Shown in pieces: positions 1-8,922 of a DNA stretch of 47,227 nt. A model generated the notes under the pieces. It worked only from the letters and a program-made list of their open reading frames with translations. It had not been told where the DNA came from and did no database searches. This DNA is from Candidatus Endobugula sp. GTDB taxonomy: Bacteria; Pseudomonadota; Gammaproteobacteria; Pseudomonadales; Cellvibrionaceae. Positions within the stretch are counted from its first letter, which is position 1; each line of letters starts with the position of its first letter. The position numbers and the translations under genes are program-made. The stretch is from positions 3,928 through 51,154 of the forward strand of contig JAHDEM010000017.1 of assembly GCA_020628895.1 (NCBI GenBank), given 5' to 3'.

Positions 1-6
1 AACAAA

Positions 7-30
7 CGCGAACTAAAAAGTTCGCGTAAA
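7..30 (-). terminator. Hairpin downstream of dnaK
   Basis: A perfect 8-bp inverted repeat (7-14 with 19-26, four-base loop) is seen. Read leftwards, the way dnaK is transcribed, it is followed by a T-rich tail (TTTGTT), as in an intrinsic terminator. It may end the dnaK transcript or act in the dnaK-dnaJ gap; dnaJ itself is not in the window. Confidence 0.45.
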
Positions 31-39
31 TAATTAAAA

Positions 40-97
40 AAGCCTCAAGCCTCAAGCCTCAAGCCTCAAGCCTCAAGCCTCAAGCCTCAAGCCTCAA
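40..97. repeat. Eight tandem copies of heptamer AAGCCTC
   Basis: Positions 40-95 are eight perfect head-to-tail copies of AAGCCTC, followed by the first two bases of a ninth. The array lies between the end of dnaK and the hairpin at 7-30, in non-coding DNA. Perfect short tandem repeats usually vary in copy number between strains by slippage. No coding role is visible. Confidence 0.95.
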
Positions 98-148
98 AAA
101 ACTCTATAAAACCTAAAAAGCTTGTCCATACTCTTTGTCTTTGCTTGC

Positions 149-173
149 AGCTACAAGCTAAATACTTGTAGCT
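149..173 (-). terminator. Hairpin just after dnaK stop
   Basis: A 9-bp perfect inverted repeat (149-157 with 165-173, seven-base loop) starts seven bases after the dnaK stop. There is no T-run on the leftward strand, so it is either a weak terminator or an mRNA 3'-stabilising or attenuating hairpin in a dnaK-dnaJ operon. Confidence 0.4.
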
Positions 174-179
174 AATCTT

Positions 180-2105
180 TTATTTATCATCCTTCACTTC
201 TTCGAACTCAGCTTCAACGACACCTTCATCCGCTGGCTCAGATTGAGCACCTGCCGCTTCGGCACCCGCATCACCTGCCTGAGCTGCTTGCTCTGCGTAC
301 ATCTTTTGCGCTAGAGAGCCTGAAGCTTCAGTAAGTGCAGTAGTCGCTGCTTCCATTGCTTCTTTATCGTCACCTTTAACGGCTTCTTCAGCTTGTGCTA
401 ATGCAGCTTCGATAGCTGATTTTTCTTCAGCAGTGGCTTTATCACCCGCTTCTTCTAGTGTTTTCTTGGTTGCGCCAATCAAACCATCTAATGTATTACG
501 TGCAGTAACTAGCTCTTCAAACTGACGATCCGCTTCTGCATTGGCTTCTGCGTCTGCCACCATTGATTCGATTTCATCATCACTTAAACCCGAAGAAGCT
601 TTAATGACGATAGACTGTTCTTTACCTGTGCCCTTATCTTTTGCACTTACGTTTAAAATACCGTTGGCATCGATATCAAAAGTTACTTCGATCTGTGGCA
701 TACCACGTGGAGCAGGAGGAATATCGGCAAGATCAAAACGTCCTAATGACTTGTTCTGAGTTGCTTGCTTACGCTCACCTTGTACAACATGGATGGTCAC
801 AGCCGATTGATTATCTTCTGCGGTAGAAAACACCTGAGACTTCTTAGTTGGAATAGTGGTATTTTTCTCAATAAGTGGAGTTGCAACACCACCCATAGTT
901 TCGATACCCAAGGTTAAAGGAGAAACGTCTAATAATAGAACGTCTTTCACATCACCGGCTAATACCGCACCTTGAATTGCAGCGCCCATGGCCACCGCTT
1001 CATCAGGGTTAACATCTTTACGAGGCTCTTTACCAAAGAACTCTGCCACTTTTGCTTGAACCAATGGCATACGGGTTTGACCACCGACCAAAATCACATC
1101 ATCGATTTCACTGACCGATAAATCAGCATCAGCTAGAGCTACTTTAAGTGGCTCAATAGAGCGAGTAACTAATTCTTCCACCAATGATTCTAATTTAGCG
1201 CGAGTTAATTTAACCACCAAATGCTTAGGACCTGTAGCATCAGCAGTGATATAAGGTAGATTCACTTCTGTTTGCTGACTGGAAGATAGCTCGATCTTTG
1301 CTTTCTCGGCAGCTTCTTTTAAACGCTGTAAAGCCAAAGGATCGTTATGAAGATCAATTGAGGTATCTTTCTTGAATTCATCCGCAAGATATTCAATCAA
1401 GCGCATATCAAAATCTTCACCACCTAGGAAAGTATCGCCATTAGTGGCTAATACTTCGAATTGATGCTCACCGTCTACATCGGCAATTTCAATAATAGAA
1501 ATATCAAAAGTACCACCACCTAAGTCATAAACCGCTACTGTATGGTCACCTTTTGCCTTGTCCATACCATAAGCTAGAGCTGCAGCCGTTGGCTCGTTAA
1601 TAATACGCTTAACATCTAAGCCTGCAATTTTACCCGCATCTTTAGTGGCTTGGCGCTGAGAGTCGTTAAAGTAAGCGGGTACAGTAATCACCGCTTCTGT
1701 CACCGCTTCACCTAAATAGTCTTCTGCGGTTTTCTTCATTTTCTTAAGTACTTCGGCAGAAATTTGTGGTGGTGCTTTTTTATCGCCCTTTACTTCGACC
1801 CAAGCATCACCATTATCTGCAGCGACGATACTATAAGGGACCATAGAAATATCTTTTTGTACAACGTCATCTTTAAACTTACGGCCAATTAAACGCTTAA
1901 CCGCATTTAAGGTATTTTGTGGGTTAGTCACCGATTGGCGCTTTGCACTTTGACCTACAAGAATTTCGTTATCATCAGTAAAAGCAATAATAGAAGGTGT
2001 GGTACGGTCACCTTCAGCATTTTCAATCACTTTAGGTTTGTCACCTTCTAGTACAGACACACATGAATTTGTTGTACCAAGGTCGATACCAATAATTTTA
2101 CCCAT
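180..2105 (-). CDS. dnaK: Molecular chaperone DnaK (Hsp70)
   Basis: Cytosolic Hsp70 that folds and refolds clients by ATP-driven cycles with DnaJ and GrpE. The 641 residues are full length. The N-terminal ATPase begins [11 protein letters not shown], and the phosphate-binding and hinge motifs [13 protein letters not shown] and [10 protein letters not shown] are present. The substrate-binding domain contains [11 protein letters not shown], then a helical lid, and the end is EFEEVKDDK, the acidic EEVxD-type tail of bacterial DnaK. The start ATG has GGAGAA upstream. It lies 140 bp downstream of grpE in the same direction and has its own sigma32-like promoter in that gap, so it can be made from a heat-shock promoter as well as by readthrough from grpE. 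dnaJ is expected just left of the window. Confidence 0.98.
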   Translation of the reverse strand: MGKIIGIDLGTTNSCVSVLEGDKPKVIENAEGDRTTPSIIAFTDDNEILVGQSAKRQSVTNPQNTLNAVKRLIGRKFKDDVVQKDISMVPYSIVAADNGDAWVEVKGDKKAPPQISAEVLKKMKKTAEDYLGEAVTEAVITVPAYFNDSQRQATKDAGKIAGLDVKRIINEPTAAALAYGMDKAKGDHTVAVYDLGGGTFDISIIEIADVDGEHQFEVLATNGDTFLGGEDFDMRLIEYLADEFKKDTSIDLHNDPLALQRLKEAAEKAKIELSSSQQTEVNLPYITADATGPKHLVVKLTRAKLESLVEELVTRSIEPLKVALADADLSVSEIDDVILVGGQTRMPLVQAKVAEFFGKEPRKDVNPDEAVAMGAAIQGAVLAGDVKDVLLLDVSPLTLGIETMGGVATPLIEKNTTIPTKKSQVFSTAEDNQSAVTIHVVQGERKQATQNKSLGRFDLADIPPAPRGMPQIEVTFDIDANGILNVSAKDKGTGKEQSIVIKASSGLSDDEIESMVADAEANAEADRQFEELVTARNTLDGLIGATKKTLEEAGDKATAEEKSAIEAALAQAEEAVKGDDKEAMEAATTALTEASGSLAQKMYAEQAAQAGDAGAEAAGAQSEPADEGVVEAEFEEVKDDK

Positions 2106-2185
2106 CGGGCTTCTCCAAACTGTTCTAAATAAATAAGTTATAAATAATGTCGATCATTAGATGATCATTTTTTGTGTTAACTCTA

Positions 2186-2213
2186 ATATTGGCCTTGCTT
2201 AAATAATTTCAAG
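2186..2213 (-). promoter_or_regulatory. Sigma32-like promoter of dnaK
   Basis: Reading leftwards there is CTTGAAA (2207-2213), a 13-bp spacer, then GCCAATAT (2186-2193), which matches 5 of 8 positions of the sigma32 -10 consensus CCCCATNT. The -35 is perfect and the spacing is identical to the grpE promoter. The heat-shock role is inferred from family knowledge. A small palindrome (2152-2166) follows in the leader. Confidence 0.6.
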
Positions 2214-2245
2214 TCCAACCATAAAAATTCTATATATAGCCTAGC

Positions 2246-2821
2246 TTACGAGGCTTGCGAGACCACAACCATAGCAGGTCTTACTAGGCGCCCGTTAAGC
2301 GTATACCCCTTTTGAAACACATCGATCACAGTATTTGGCTCAACATCAGGGTTAGGTACCATTGTCATTGCCTGGTGCAATTGAGGATCAAAGGGCTCGC
2401 CTTGCGGATCGATAGGCTCGACATTGTATTTCTTTAAAGTATCGATCAACGACTTTAAGGTCAGGGAGACCCCTTCTAATACTGCGGCTTGTGTTTCATC
2501 TTCAGCATTACCTGCTGCAATGGCACGCTCCAAGTTATCGGCCACAGGCAATAGGTCGCTAACAAACTTTTCTAGAGCAAATTTGCGTGCTTTTTCAACG
2601 TCTTGCTCCGCTCGGCGGCGAGCATTTTGTGTTTCAGCATGAGCACGTAAAACCTGCTCTTTTAAATCGGCAATCTCTTCTGTTAACACATCTGATACCG
2701 AATCAGTCTCTACAGTATCTGAAGATGCGTTTTCTGCTTGATCTTCCTCGACCGTTTCCAATTCTTCAGATAGGTTCTCAGGCTCTACTGGTTCAGGCTT
2801 ATCTTGAGTTTCGTTAGACAC
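2246..2821 (-). CDS. grpE: Nucleotide exchange factor GrpE
   Basis: Homodimeric nucleotide-exchange factor that releases ADP from DnaK. The 191 residues have an acidic, disordered N-terminus, a long coiled coil with [18 protein letters not shown], and the C-terminal beta domain with [10 protein letters not shown] and the near-terminal LRPAMVVV-like strand ([10 protein letters not shown]). The start codon is GTG with GGAG six bases upstream. It is first in a leftward grpE-dnaK unit and is divergent from recN, the common gammaproteobacterial order. Confidence 0.97.
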   Translation of the reverse strand: MSNETQDKPEPVEPENLSEELETVEEDQAENASSDTVETDSVSDVLTEEIADLKEQVLRAHAETQNARRRAEQDVEKARKFALEKFVSDLLPVADNLERAIAAGNAEDETQAAVLEGVSLTLKSLIDTLKKYNVEPIDPQGEPFDPQLHQAMTMVPNPDVEPNTVIDVFQKGYTLNGRLVRPAMVVVSQAS

Positions 2822-2862
2822 TTAATACTCCACAGATTGATATCAATATTAACTTGCGCCAT

Positions 2863-2890
2863 ATATAAGGACGATTTTAGGGGTTTCAAG
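2863..2890 (-). promoter_or_regulatory. Sigma32-like promoter of grpE
   Basis: Leftward CTTGAAA (2884-2890), a 13-bp spacer and CCTTATAT (2863-2870) match 7/7 and 6/8 of the sigma32 consensus (CTTGAAA / CCCCATNT). The transcript would start about 35 bp before the grpE GTG. Its architecture equals that of the dnaK promoter. Confidence 0.7.
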
Positions 2891-2937
2891 CTATTTTTAC
2901 TTTTTTTCGTTCAATGCTTGGAATTATTATCAATATA

Positions 2938-2953
2938 CTGTATAAAAAGACAT
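2938..2953 (+). promoter_or_regulatory. LexA-like SOS box of recN
   Basis: CTGT-N8-ACAT differs by one base from the LexA consensus CTGT-N8-ACAG. It lies 28 bp upstream of the chosen recN start. recN is a classic SOS gene, so the site fits. It overlaps the more upstream possible ATG (2952), an argument against that start. Confidence 0.55.
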
Positions 2954-2981
2954 GTATAAACAAACAGGTATTGGTGGTTAT

Positions 2982-4649
2982 ATGTTAACTCACATTACAA
3001 TTAACAATTTTACACTCGTTGAACATCTCGACCTCGACCTCAAACAAGGAATGACGGCCATTACTGGGGAAACAGGTACCGGTAAATCCATTTTGCTCGA
3101 TGCCTTATCGATGACCCTTGGCGAACGCGCTGATGCCGATCTAGTCAGATATGGCTCACCAAGAGCAGACATTACCGCCACCTTCTCTTTAGACGATCTT
3201 CCTCATGCTCGGGACTGGCTTATCGACAATGACTTATCTCATGCCGACGAATGCTTATTACGCCGAGTCATTACGAAAGAAGGACGTTCTCGATCGTTTA
3301 TTAATGCTCAGCCCGTCACCCTTCAACAAGTGCGCGCCTTGGGTGAACACCTTATCGACATACACAGCCAACATGCCCACCAATCTTTATTATTAAAAAC
3401 GACTCATCAACGGTTGTTAGACGAATTTGCTCAACACAGCGCACTTGCACAGAACGTTGCCGAACACTACAAACAGTGGCAGGCCTTAAAGAAACGCTTT
3501 ATCACTCTGCGCGATAACGCAGACGAAATGCAGGCTCGCTACAAACTACTCAATTATCAAGTAGATGAATTAGATCAATTAGGTTTAGGCGAGAATGAAT
3601 TATCACAACTCGAAGACGAGCAAAAAACACTGGGAAATGCCGACCTGATTATTCACAAAAGCCAACAAGTGGCCGAGTACTGCACCGATGAAAACCACGG
3701 CTTACAACAACAGCTGCAACAAGCGTTAAAATTAATTAACGACATATCCCCTAAAAGCGATACGCTAAATAATGCTGAGCAACTGCTGAATAACGCACTC
3801 ATTCATGTAGAAGAAGCGCATATGGAAATTCGCCAGCAAATAGATAGTACAGAACTCAATCCAGAACGTTTACAAGAGGTCAATGAACGATTATCTGCCT
3901 GCTACGAGATTGCTCGCAAACACCATATACAGCCAGAAGAATTAGCTGAAAAACATGAACAATTAAGACAAGAATTACTGGGCGTATCTAGCAGTGACGA
4001 ACAATTAGTCGAATTATCTGAGCAGGTTCAAGAAGCAGAGCGTACCTTTATGGATAGCGCGATTCAATTATCTGAACAACGACATCAAGCAGCCAAACAA
4101 CTCACTCAAGAAGTCAATGAGCAATTATCGAGCTTATGCATGGGTAATGCAGATTTCAACATCGCCATTAGCTGTGATAAACAACTCCCCTCTACTAATG
4201 GCATCGACGATATTGAATTTCTTATCCGCACTAATCCTGGACACCCCCATAAACCATTAGGAAAAGTGGCATCAGGCGGTGAGTTATCACGTATTAGCTT
4301 AGCGATACAGGTTGCTACTGCACAAACATCTCATGTTGCCACATTGGTATTTGATGAAGTGGATGTGGGTATTGGTGGAGCTACCGCAGATGTAGTCGGC
4401 AAACTACTGGCAAACCTTGGCGAGAAAAGCCAAGTGTTGTGTGTTACGCACTTAGCCCAAGTGGCTAGCAAGGCACATCAACACTGGCAAGTTAGTAAAT
4501 CCAGCGACGAAGATAGCACACAAACTACTATCGTGGAGCTTAACCAACAACACCAAATAGAAGAAATTGCCCGAATGATTAGTGGTAGCGATCTATCTAG
4601 CCAAGCAATTGCGCACGCTAAAATGATGCTTCAAGAAAAAACCGCTTAG
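2982..4649 (+). CDS. recN: DNA repair protein RecN
   Basis: SMC-like ATPase recruited to double-strand breaks to promote recombinational repair. From this ATG it has 555 residues, close to the usual size. Walker A is GETGTGKS (residues 29-36). A long central coiled coil follows, then the ABC signature ASGGELSRIS, Walker B TLVFDEVDVGIGG and a downstream H-loop CVTHLAQVAS. I chose the ATG at 2982 rather than the in-frame 2952 because MLTHITINNF aligns with the family N-terminus and the earlier codon lies in the LexA-like box. It is transcribed alone, divergent from grpE. Confidence 0.96.
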   Translation: MLTHITINNFTLVEHLDLDLKQGMTAITGETGTGKSILLDALSMTLGERADADLVRYGSPRADITATFSLDDLPHARDWLIDNDLSHADECLLRRVITKEGRSRSFINAQPVTLQQVRALGEHLIDIHSQHAHQSLLLKTTHQRLLDEFAQHSALAQNVAEHYKQWQALKKRFITLRDNADEMQARYKLLNYQVDELDQLGLGENELSQLEDEQKTLGNADLIIHKSQQVAEYCTDENHGLQQQLQQALKLINDISPKSDTLNNAEQLLNNALIHVEEAHMEIRQQIDSTELNPERLQEVNERLSACYEIARKHHIQPEELAEKHEQLRQELLGVSSSDEQLVELSEQVQEAERTFMDSAIQLSEQRHQAAKQLTQEVNEQLSSLCMGNADFNIAISCDKQLPSTNGIDDIEFLIRTNPGHPHKPLGKVASGGELSRISLAIQVATAQTSHVATLVFDEVDVGIGGATADVVGKLLANLGEKSQVLCVTHLAQVASKAHQHWQVSKSSDEDSTQTTIVELNQQHQIEEIARMISGSDLSSQAIAHAKMMLQEKTA

Positions 4650-4722
4650 TCATATCAAATCTAAGCACTAAGAGGCCAAGCTTTGATTTATATCAATCTT
4701 GACTTAGGTTAAAAGTCATATA

Positions 4723-4747
4723 CTATTATTTTCCACTTTAATAATAG
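4723..4747. repeat. Inverted repeat before the oxygenase gene
   Basis: A perfect 8-bp inverted repeat, CTATTATT and AATAATAG with a nine-base loop, lies between recN and the oxygenase gene. There is no T-run, so an operator or leader hairpin is as likely as a terminator. Confidence 0.3.
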
Positions 4748-4894
4748 AGTGCGAAGGGGATAGGGTAAGCTCGTCATCGGCCAAAATACTCGGTGTAACG
4801 TATCCAATATACTTATTTATTGCCGTATATTTGCTATACGATTGCTTATTATTGTTTTACTCCTAAATATATGAACTTCTGATGAGGCAGCAAC

Positions 4895-5701
4895 ATGAAA
4901 GAATTGGATATGTCTAGTTATAATGACATCCTACCTGTAGAAAAATTATATCGTCTAGCAGAAGAAAACCACGAGCAATATAAAAACGCCTCCCCTCATG
5001 CTCATGGCGTTTTTGATGATGTTTTCAACCCGGCCATACTAAAAAATGTACTGGAAGAGTTTGATACAAAAGACAACGAAAAATGGAAAGAGTACGATAC
5101 AAAATACGAGAAAAAATTACAGCTTAGTACAGACCAAGTACTTGGACCCAACACTCGAGCTCTTATCAGTAATTTAAACTCGGGCACATTCCTTAAGTTT
5201 CTCGAAAAACTAACAGGAATTAACAGCCTTATCCCAGACCCTTATCTCTCTGGCGGTGGGTTACACAAGATTGAGTCAGGTGGCAAACTAGGCATACATG
5301 TAGACTTCAATCGAAATGACAGTTTAAAAGTACATCGCCGCATTAACATTCTCATTTACCTTAACGAGGACTGGGATGATTCTTATGGCGGTCATTTTGA
5401 GCTTTGGAGCGATAAAGCTGGGACAGAGAAGGTTAAAATAGCCCCCATTTTTAACAGAATGGCCATCTTTAACACCACGGCGACGAGTTTTCATGGTCAC
5501 CCTGAACCCTTGGCATGCCCACCAGACAGATCGCGCAAATCACTTGCTCTGTATTACTACACTGTAGAAAAGGACAATCTACAATCCAAGAAAAATCACG
5601 GCACAGTATTTGTTAATGAAAAAGGACAAGCCGACGAGCTAGGGAAGGTGGGTTTAGTACAGAAGCTTAAAAATAAAGTTAAAGCCTTTATAAAAGCTTA
5701 A
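4895..5701 (+). CDS. 2OG-Fe(II) oxygenase, prolyl-4-hydroxylase-like
   Basis: A 268-residue protein with the double-stranded beta-helix signature of 2-oxoglutarate/Fe(II) dioxygenases. The iron ligands are seen as HVDFN (HxD) near residue 135 and FHGHPEPL about 60 residues later, followed by RSRKSLALYYYT with the arginine that binds 2-oxoglutarate. The region ILIYLNEDWDDSYGGHFELW is typical of the PF13640-type family. GAGG stands eight bases before the ATG. Such enzymes hydroxylate protein, lipid or sugar substrates; the substrate here cannot be told. It is a single gene, convergent with fur. Confidence 0.85.
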   Translation: MKELDMSSYNDILPVEKLYRLAEENHEQYKNASPHAHGVFDDVFNPAILKNVLEEFDTKDNEKWKEYDTKYEKKLQLSTDQVLGPNTRALISNLNSGTFLKFLEKLTGINSLIPDPYLSGGGLHKIESGGKLGIHVDFNRNDSLKVHRRINILIYLNEDWDDSYGGHFELWSDKAGTEKVKIAPIFNRMAIFNTTATSFHGHPEPLACPPDRSRKSLALYYYTVEKDNLQSKKNHGTVFVNEKGQADELGKVGLVQKLKNKVKAFIKA

Positions 5702-5724
5702 CGGTTATATAACTTAATCAATCA

Positions 5725-5755
5725 TTAAGCCTATTCTAGGATGCAATAGGCTTAA
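5725..5755. repeat. 11-bp palindrome spanning the fur stop codon
   Basis: A perfect 11-bp stem (5725-5735 with 5745-5755) has a nine-base loop that contains the fur stop codon. One arm is the coding sequence for the last Fur residues (VKPI). It lies between the convergent oxygenase and fur genes, so it may end transcription from both sides, although no T-run follows on either strand. Confidence 0.6.
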
Positions 5756-6146
5756 CATATAATACCAAACTATGCTCTGCTAGTTCATAACCGTGCTCTT
5801 GAGCAATTTGGCGCTGCAGCTCTTCGATCTGCTCATTATGAAATTCAATGACTTTACCCGTTTCGATACATACCATATGGTCATGGTGTTCTCCGCGATC
5901 AAGCTCAAAAACAGAATGCCCACCATCAAAGTTATGTCGCTCAACTAGACCTGCTGTCTCAAACTGAGTGAGTACGCGATATACCGTGGCTAAACCGACA
6001 TCATCTCCGGATTCTAATAAAACCTTATAAACATCTTCGGCACTAAGGTGACGCTGATCGGCATTCTCTAGAATATTTAAAATTTTTACTCGCGGCAGGG
6101 TGACCTTTAAACCCGCTTTACGTAATTCATTGTTTTCTGTAGACAT
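5736..6146 (-). CDS. fur: Ferric uptake regulator Fur
   Basis: Dimeric metal-sensing repressor of iron uptake genes. The 136 residues have the winged helix GLKVTLPRVKILNIL ... SAEDVYKVLL ... GLATVYRVLTQFETAGLV, then the metal-binding dimer domain with HHDHMVCIETGKVIEF. The usual CxxC is reduced to one cysteine, as in pseudomonad-type Fur, so no structural Cys4 zinc site is expected. The C-terminus is short. It is divergent from bamE; a TTGAAG element with a TAGGAT box 18 bp on lies in the shared 93-bp gap. Confidence 0.97.
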   Translation of the reverse strand: MSTENNELRKAGLKVTLPRVKILNILENADQRHLSAEDVYKVLLESGDDVGLATVYRVLTQFETAGLVERHNFDGGHSVFELDRGEHHDHMVCIETGKVIEFHNEQIEELQRQIAQEHGYELAEHSLVLYVKPIAS

Positions 6147-6239
6147 ATTTACAATATCCTAGTCATTTTTATTAGAGTACTTCAAATGTAAGGGTAAGAT
6201 CGGGTATTATCACCCATCCGTTAGAGAGGTGAAACCCCA

Positions 6240-6560
6240 ATGTATAAAAAACTCCAGCTTACCCTATTGTTACTGGTTGCCATGTTAATGGTCGGATGCT
6301 CTGGCATTATTCCAGATGCCTACAGAATTGATATCCCTCAGGGTAACTTAATTACACAAGAAAAGGTCGAGGCTGTTGAGATAGGCATGAGTCGCCAACA
6401 AGTTCAGCACATATTAGGCTCGCCTCTACTGGCAGATACCTTTAATCAGAAACGCTGGGATTATTTTTATAGTGTCGATTCTCAGGAAGGTACAACCATT
6501 CATCATCATATCACTGTTGTATTTGATAATGGATCCGTTATAGAAATCATTGATAACTAA
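6240..6560 (+). CDS. bamE: Outer membrane assembly lipoprotein BamE (SmpA/OmlA)
   Basis: Lipoprotein subunit of the BAM complex that inserts beta-barrel proteins in the outer membrane. The 106 residues start with a lipoprotein signal peptide ending in the lipobox MVGC (Cys20). The SmpA/OmlA core follows: GNLITQEKVEAVEIGMSRQQVQHILGSPLL, DTFNQKRWDYFY and the final strand VVFDNGSVIEI. GAGAGG lies upstream of the ATG. Divergent fur-bamE (omlA) is a conserved gammaproteobacterial arrangement. Confidence 0.96.
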   Translation: MYKKLQLTLLLLVAMLMVGCSGIIPDAYRIDIPQGNLITQEKVEAVEIGMSRQQVQHILGSPLLADTFNQKRWDYFYSVDSQEGTTIHHHITVVFDNGSVIEIIDN

Positions 6561-6596
6561 TCACCTTTCAACCATGCAAAAGGTCAAACACCACTA

Positions 6597-6902
6597 TTAT
6601 TGTGATGCCTTGGCCTTTTCTGCACGCTTTCTCCTAGCCGCTTTAGGGTCAGCCAATAAGGGGCGATATATTTCGACCCTATCACCAGCCTGCAATATAT
6701 GCTCACTGGGTTTTTTGATACTCTGACCAAAAATACCCATCTTAGCTTGTTCTAAATCCACACCCTCGAAATCATTCTGCAGCGGTGACTGCTTAGCTGC
6801 AGCCAATGCCGTTGTGCCATCATCTACCAACAAACCATATATTTTTTGTTTGTCGGGCAACGCATAGGCCACTTCAACTTCTATCATACTATTATCTGAC
6901 AT
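6597..6902 (-). CDS. rnfH: RnfH family protein (RatB-like)
   Basis: Small beta-grasp (ubiquitin-like) protein of 101 residues with IEVEVAYALPDKQKIYGLLVDDGTTALAAAKQSPL, IFGQSIKKPSEHILQAGDRVEIYRPLLADPKAARRKRAEKA, the complete UPF0125/RnfH signature. Its function is not established; it almost always accompanies ratA, as here, where it starts nine bases after ratA ends. The lysine/arginine-rich tail is normal. Confidence 0.95.
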   Translation of the reverse strand: MSDNSMIEVEVAYALPDKQKIYGLLVDDGTTALAAAKQSPLQNDFEGVDLEQAKMGIFGQSIKKPSEHILQAGDRVEIYRPLLADPKAARRKRAEKAKASQ

Positions 6903-6911
6903 AGCATCCTC

Positions 6912-7343
6912 TTACTTATATATATCGTTAGCACGCTGACATAGAGCATCCACTTGCTGGCTTGCTATTTTCTCGAACCATTTGCCTACCGTCATCGCCA
7001 AGATTGGGTTGGAAAACTCAAATTCAAGATCTAAATTTACCTTACAAGCGGAATCAGTCAGCGGCTGAAACTGCCAACGTCCTTCAAATGAACTAAAAGG
7101 CCCATCCACAAATCGCATAATCATAAGTTCTGGGGGACGCAATTCATTGCGAGTGGTCAGCTGTTGCTGAACACCCGACTTACCCAAGGTTAATTGCGCC
7201 TCAACAAAATCGTCTCCCTTTTCTACTATAACGGCTTCTAAACAACTGGTCATATATTGGGGATAGGCTTCAATATCATTAATTAAATCAAACATTTTTT
7301 GCGCTGAATAATCGACCAACGCAGAACGAGAAATAGCTACCAT
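6912..7343 (-). CDS. ratA: RatA/Coq10 family START-like protein
   Basis: A 143-residue START/polyketide-cyclase fold protein: SALVDYSAQKMFDLINDIEAYPQYMTSC, RNELRPPELMIMRFVDGPFSSFEGRWQFQPL, FEFSNPILAMTVGKWFEKIASQQVDALCQRA. The family is named for RatA, reported in E. coli to hamper ribosome subunit joining, but most members probably serve ubiquinone binding like Coq10. It heads a short leftward operon with rnfH and is ten bases downstream of the symporter gene, so three-gene cotranscription is possible. Confidence 0.92.
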   Translation of the reverse strand: MVAISRSALVDYSAQKMFDLINDIEAYPQYMTSCLEAVIVEKGDDFVEAQLTLGKSGVQQQLTTRNELRPPELMIMRFVDGPFSSFEGRWQFQPLTDSACKVNLDLEFEFSNPILAMTVGKWFEKIASQQVDALCQRANDIYK

Positions 7344-7352
7344 AAACCACTC

Positions 7353-8804
7353 TTATAAAAACTTATCTAACAATCCCATAACAAAAACAATCAATAATAA
7401 TACTGGCGATACAACTCGTAAGGTACGCAGCCAATATTTATAAGGCCCCTGATCAATAGGACCAACTTCATCGATAATGTGTAATGGGCGCATGCGCCAA
7501 CCAACAAATATTGCAATACATAGCCCCGCTAGTGGCAACACAATATTGCTGGTTAAAAAATTCAAACTGTCGAAAAATGTCATCTCCAACATAGTGCTTT
7601 GCTTCCATTCATTAAATGAGAACACGGTTCCCAGACCAACAAACCAAGCAAAAAAACCAACACAAAGCGCAATTTTACCACGGGAGTATGGCCTTTTTTC
7701 CACTAACCATGCCACAGTAGGCTCAAGAATAGCGATGGCAGAGCTTAAGGCCACTAACACAATGACCCCAAAAAATAACAAGGCCATTATATATCCCCCC
7801 TCCATACCGCCCAGTGCCACAGGCAAGCTGACAAACAAAAGGCCAGGCCCGCCACTGGCTTGCAATTCGGGGCTAGAAAACACCACAGAAAAAATAATTA
7901 AACTAACTGCAATTGCGACTATGGTATCGAGCGCTGCTATGGTTAGCACCATACGCGCAATAGATAGCTTCTTGGGATGGCCCCTAGGCTGATGGTGATT
8001 TTCACCGACATCTGAAGCCGCTTTTGAAACCACATTTGAATCAACTAACGGCTTATGTGGAATATAAGCCCCGTAAGCCATAATTGCTCCCATACCGATA
8101 CTCAACGTAAAAAAGGCATGCCCTAAAGCAACTAAAATAGAACTCCATTCTAAGCTAGAAGAATCAAAAGACAGTAAAAATTGCCAGCTGGCTGCGAACG
8201 CACCATTAGAAACACTGTAAAACAGCAATACCGCCAAGAGTACAAAAAATAATGGCATAATCACCATTACTGCCCGCCCTAAACCTTTAACCACTCCTGC
8301 GGCAACAATAGCAACAGCTAACAGAATGAAAGCACTATGCCAAGCAATTAACTCTGCGGGACGGCTTAGCAATTCTTCAAACAAAAAACCCGATGCTTTA
8401 GCCGTAATCTGATAAAACTCATCATTAAATGCTAGGTACCAATAATGCAATGCCCAACCTGCAATCACACTATAAAAAGACAGAATACATAAACCAGCCA
8501 ATAGCCCTAAACCACCAACAACAGACCACCCGGAGGATACATTTGACTCTGTAGCCACATACAACATGCTATTAATGGGGCTCATACGACCACGTCGACC
8601 AATTAAAGCCTCGGCAATCATAATAGGGATACCAATTAGGCCAACACAAAATAAATAGACTAAAACAAAAGCCCCGCCACCGTTTTCACCTGCGATATAA
8701 GGGAACTTCCAAATATTAGCCAAACCAACCGCAGCACCGGTTGCGGCAAAGATAAACGTCCATCGTGATGCCCAATTGCCATGTATGCCCTGTTGTAATT
8801 TCAT
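7353..8804 (-). CDS. Sodium-dependent transporter, neurotransmitter:sodium symporter (SNF) family
   Basis: A polytopic inner membrane symporter with about 12 hydrophobic segments. The first helix carries the family signature FAATGAAVGLANIWKFPY, whose unwound part binds sodium and substrate; GGGAFVLVYLFCVGLIGIP and the helix-6 to helix-8 region (SIGMGAIMAYGAYI, ALSSAIAILEP) are also seen. The substrate is probably an amino acid or amine but cannot be told. Two start codons are adjacent (TTG 8807, ATG 8804); I prefer ATG, with GAGGTG upstream. A hydrophilic insert near residues 250-280 is histidine/lysine rich. Confidence 0.92.
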   Translation of the reverse strand: MKLQQGIHGNWASRWTFIFAATGAAVGLANIWKFPYIAGENGGGAFVLVYLFCVGLIGIPIMIAEALIGRRGRMSPINSMLYVATESNVSSGWSVVGGLGLLAGLCILSFYSVIAGWALHYWYLAFNDEFYQITAKASGFLFEELLSRPAELIAWHSAFILLAVAIVAAGVVKGLGRAVMVIMPLFFVLLAVLLFYSVSNGAFAASWQFLLSFDSSSLEWSSILVALGHAFFTLSIGMGAIMAYGAYIPHKPLVDSNVVSKAASDVGENHHQPRGHPKKLSIARMVLTIAALDTIVAIAVSLIIFSVVFSSPELQASGGPGLLFVSLPVALGGMEGGYIMALLFFGVIVLVALSSAIAILEPTVAWLVEKRPYSRGKIALCVGFFAWFVGLGTVFSFNEWKQSTMLEMTFFDSLNFLTSNIVLPLAGLCIAIFVGWRMRPLHIIDEVGPIDQGPYKYWLRTLRVVSPVLLLIVFVMGLLDKFL

Positions 8805-8909
8805 CAATCCTTAACACCTCAACCTATTCATGATAGCCATTGTACACCACCGAAGGCATACCTCGTTACATAAGTGTGAATAAGCATACCTTTTGTATCG
8901 GCTTATCGA

Positions 8910-8915
8910 TATAAT
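8910..8915 (+). promoter_or_regulatory. TATAAT -10 box of smpB
   Basis: A perfect TATAAT ends seven bases before the smpB ATG. There is no good -35 hexamer and no Shine-Dalgarno sequence between box and ATG. If used, the transcript would begin at or next to the start codon, that is, leaderless. Confidence 0.4.
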
Positions 8916-8922
8916 TGCCTCT

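Noticed and set aside
541-826. Reading frames on the plus strand inside dnaK
   Set aside because: Shadows of the dnaK coding sequence.
2952-2981. Upstream ATG for recN
   Set aside because: It overlaps the LexA-like box and adds residues not seen at the family N-terminus.
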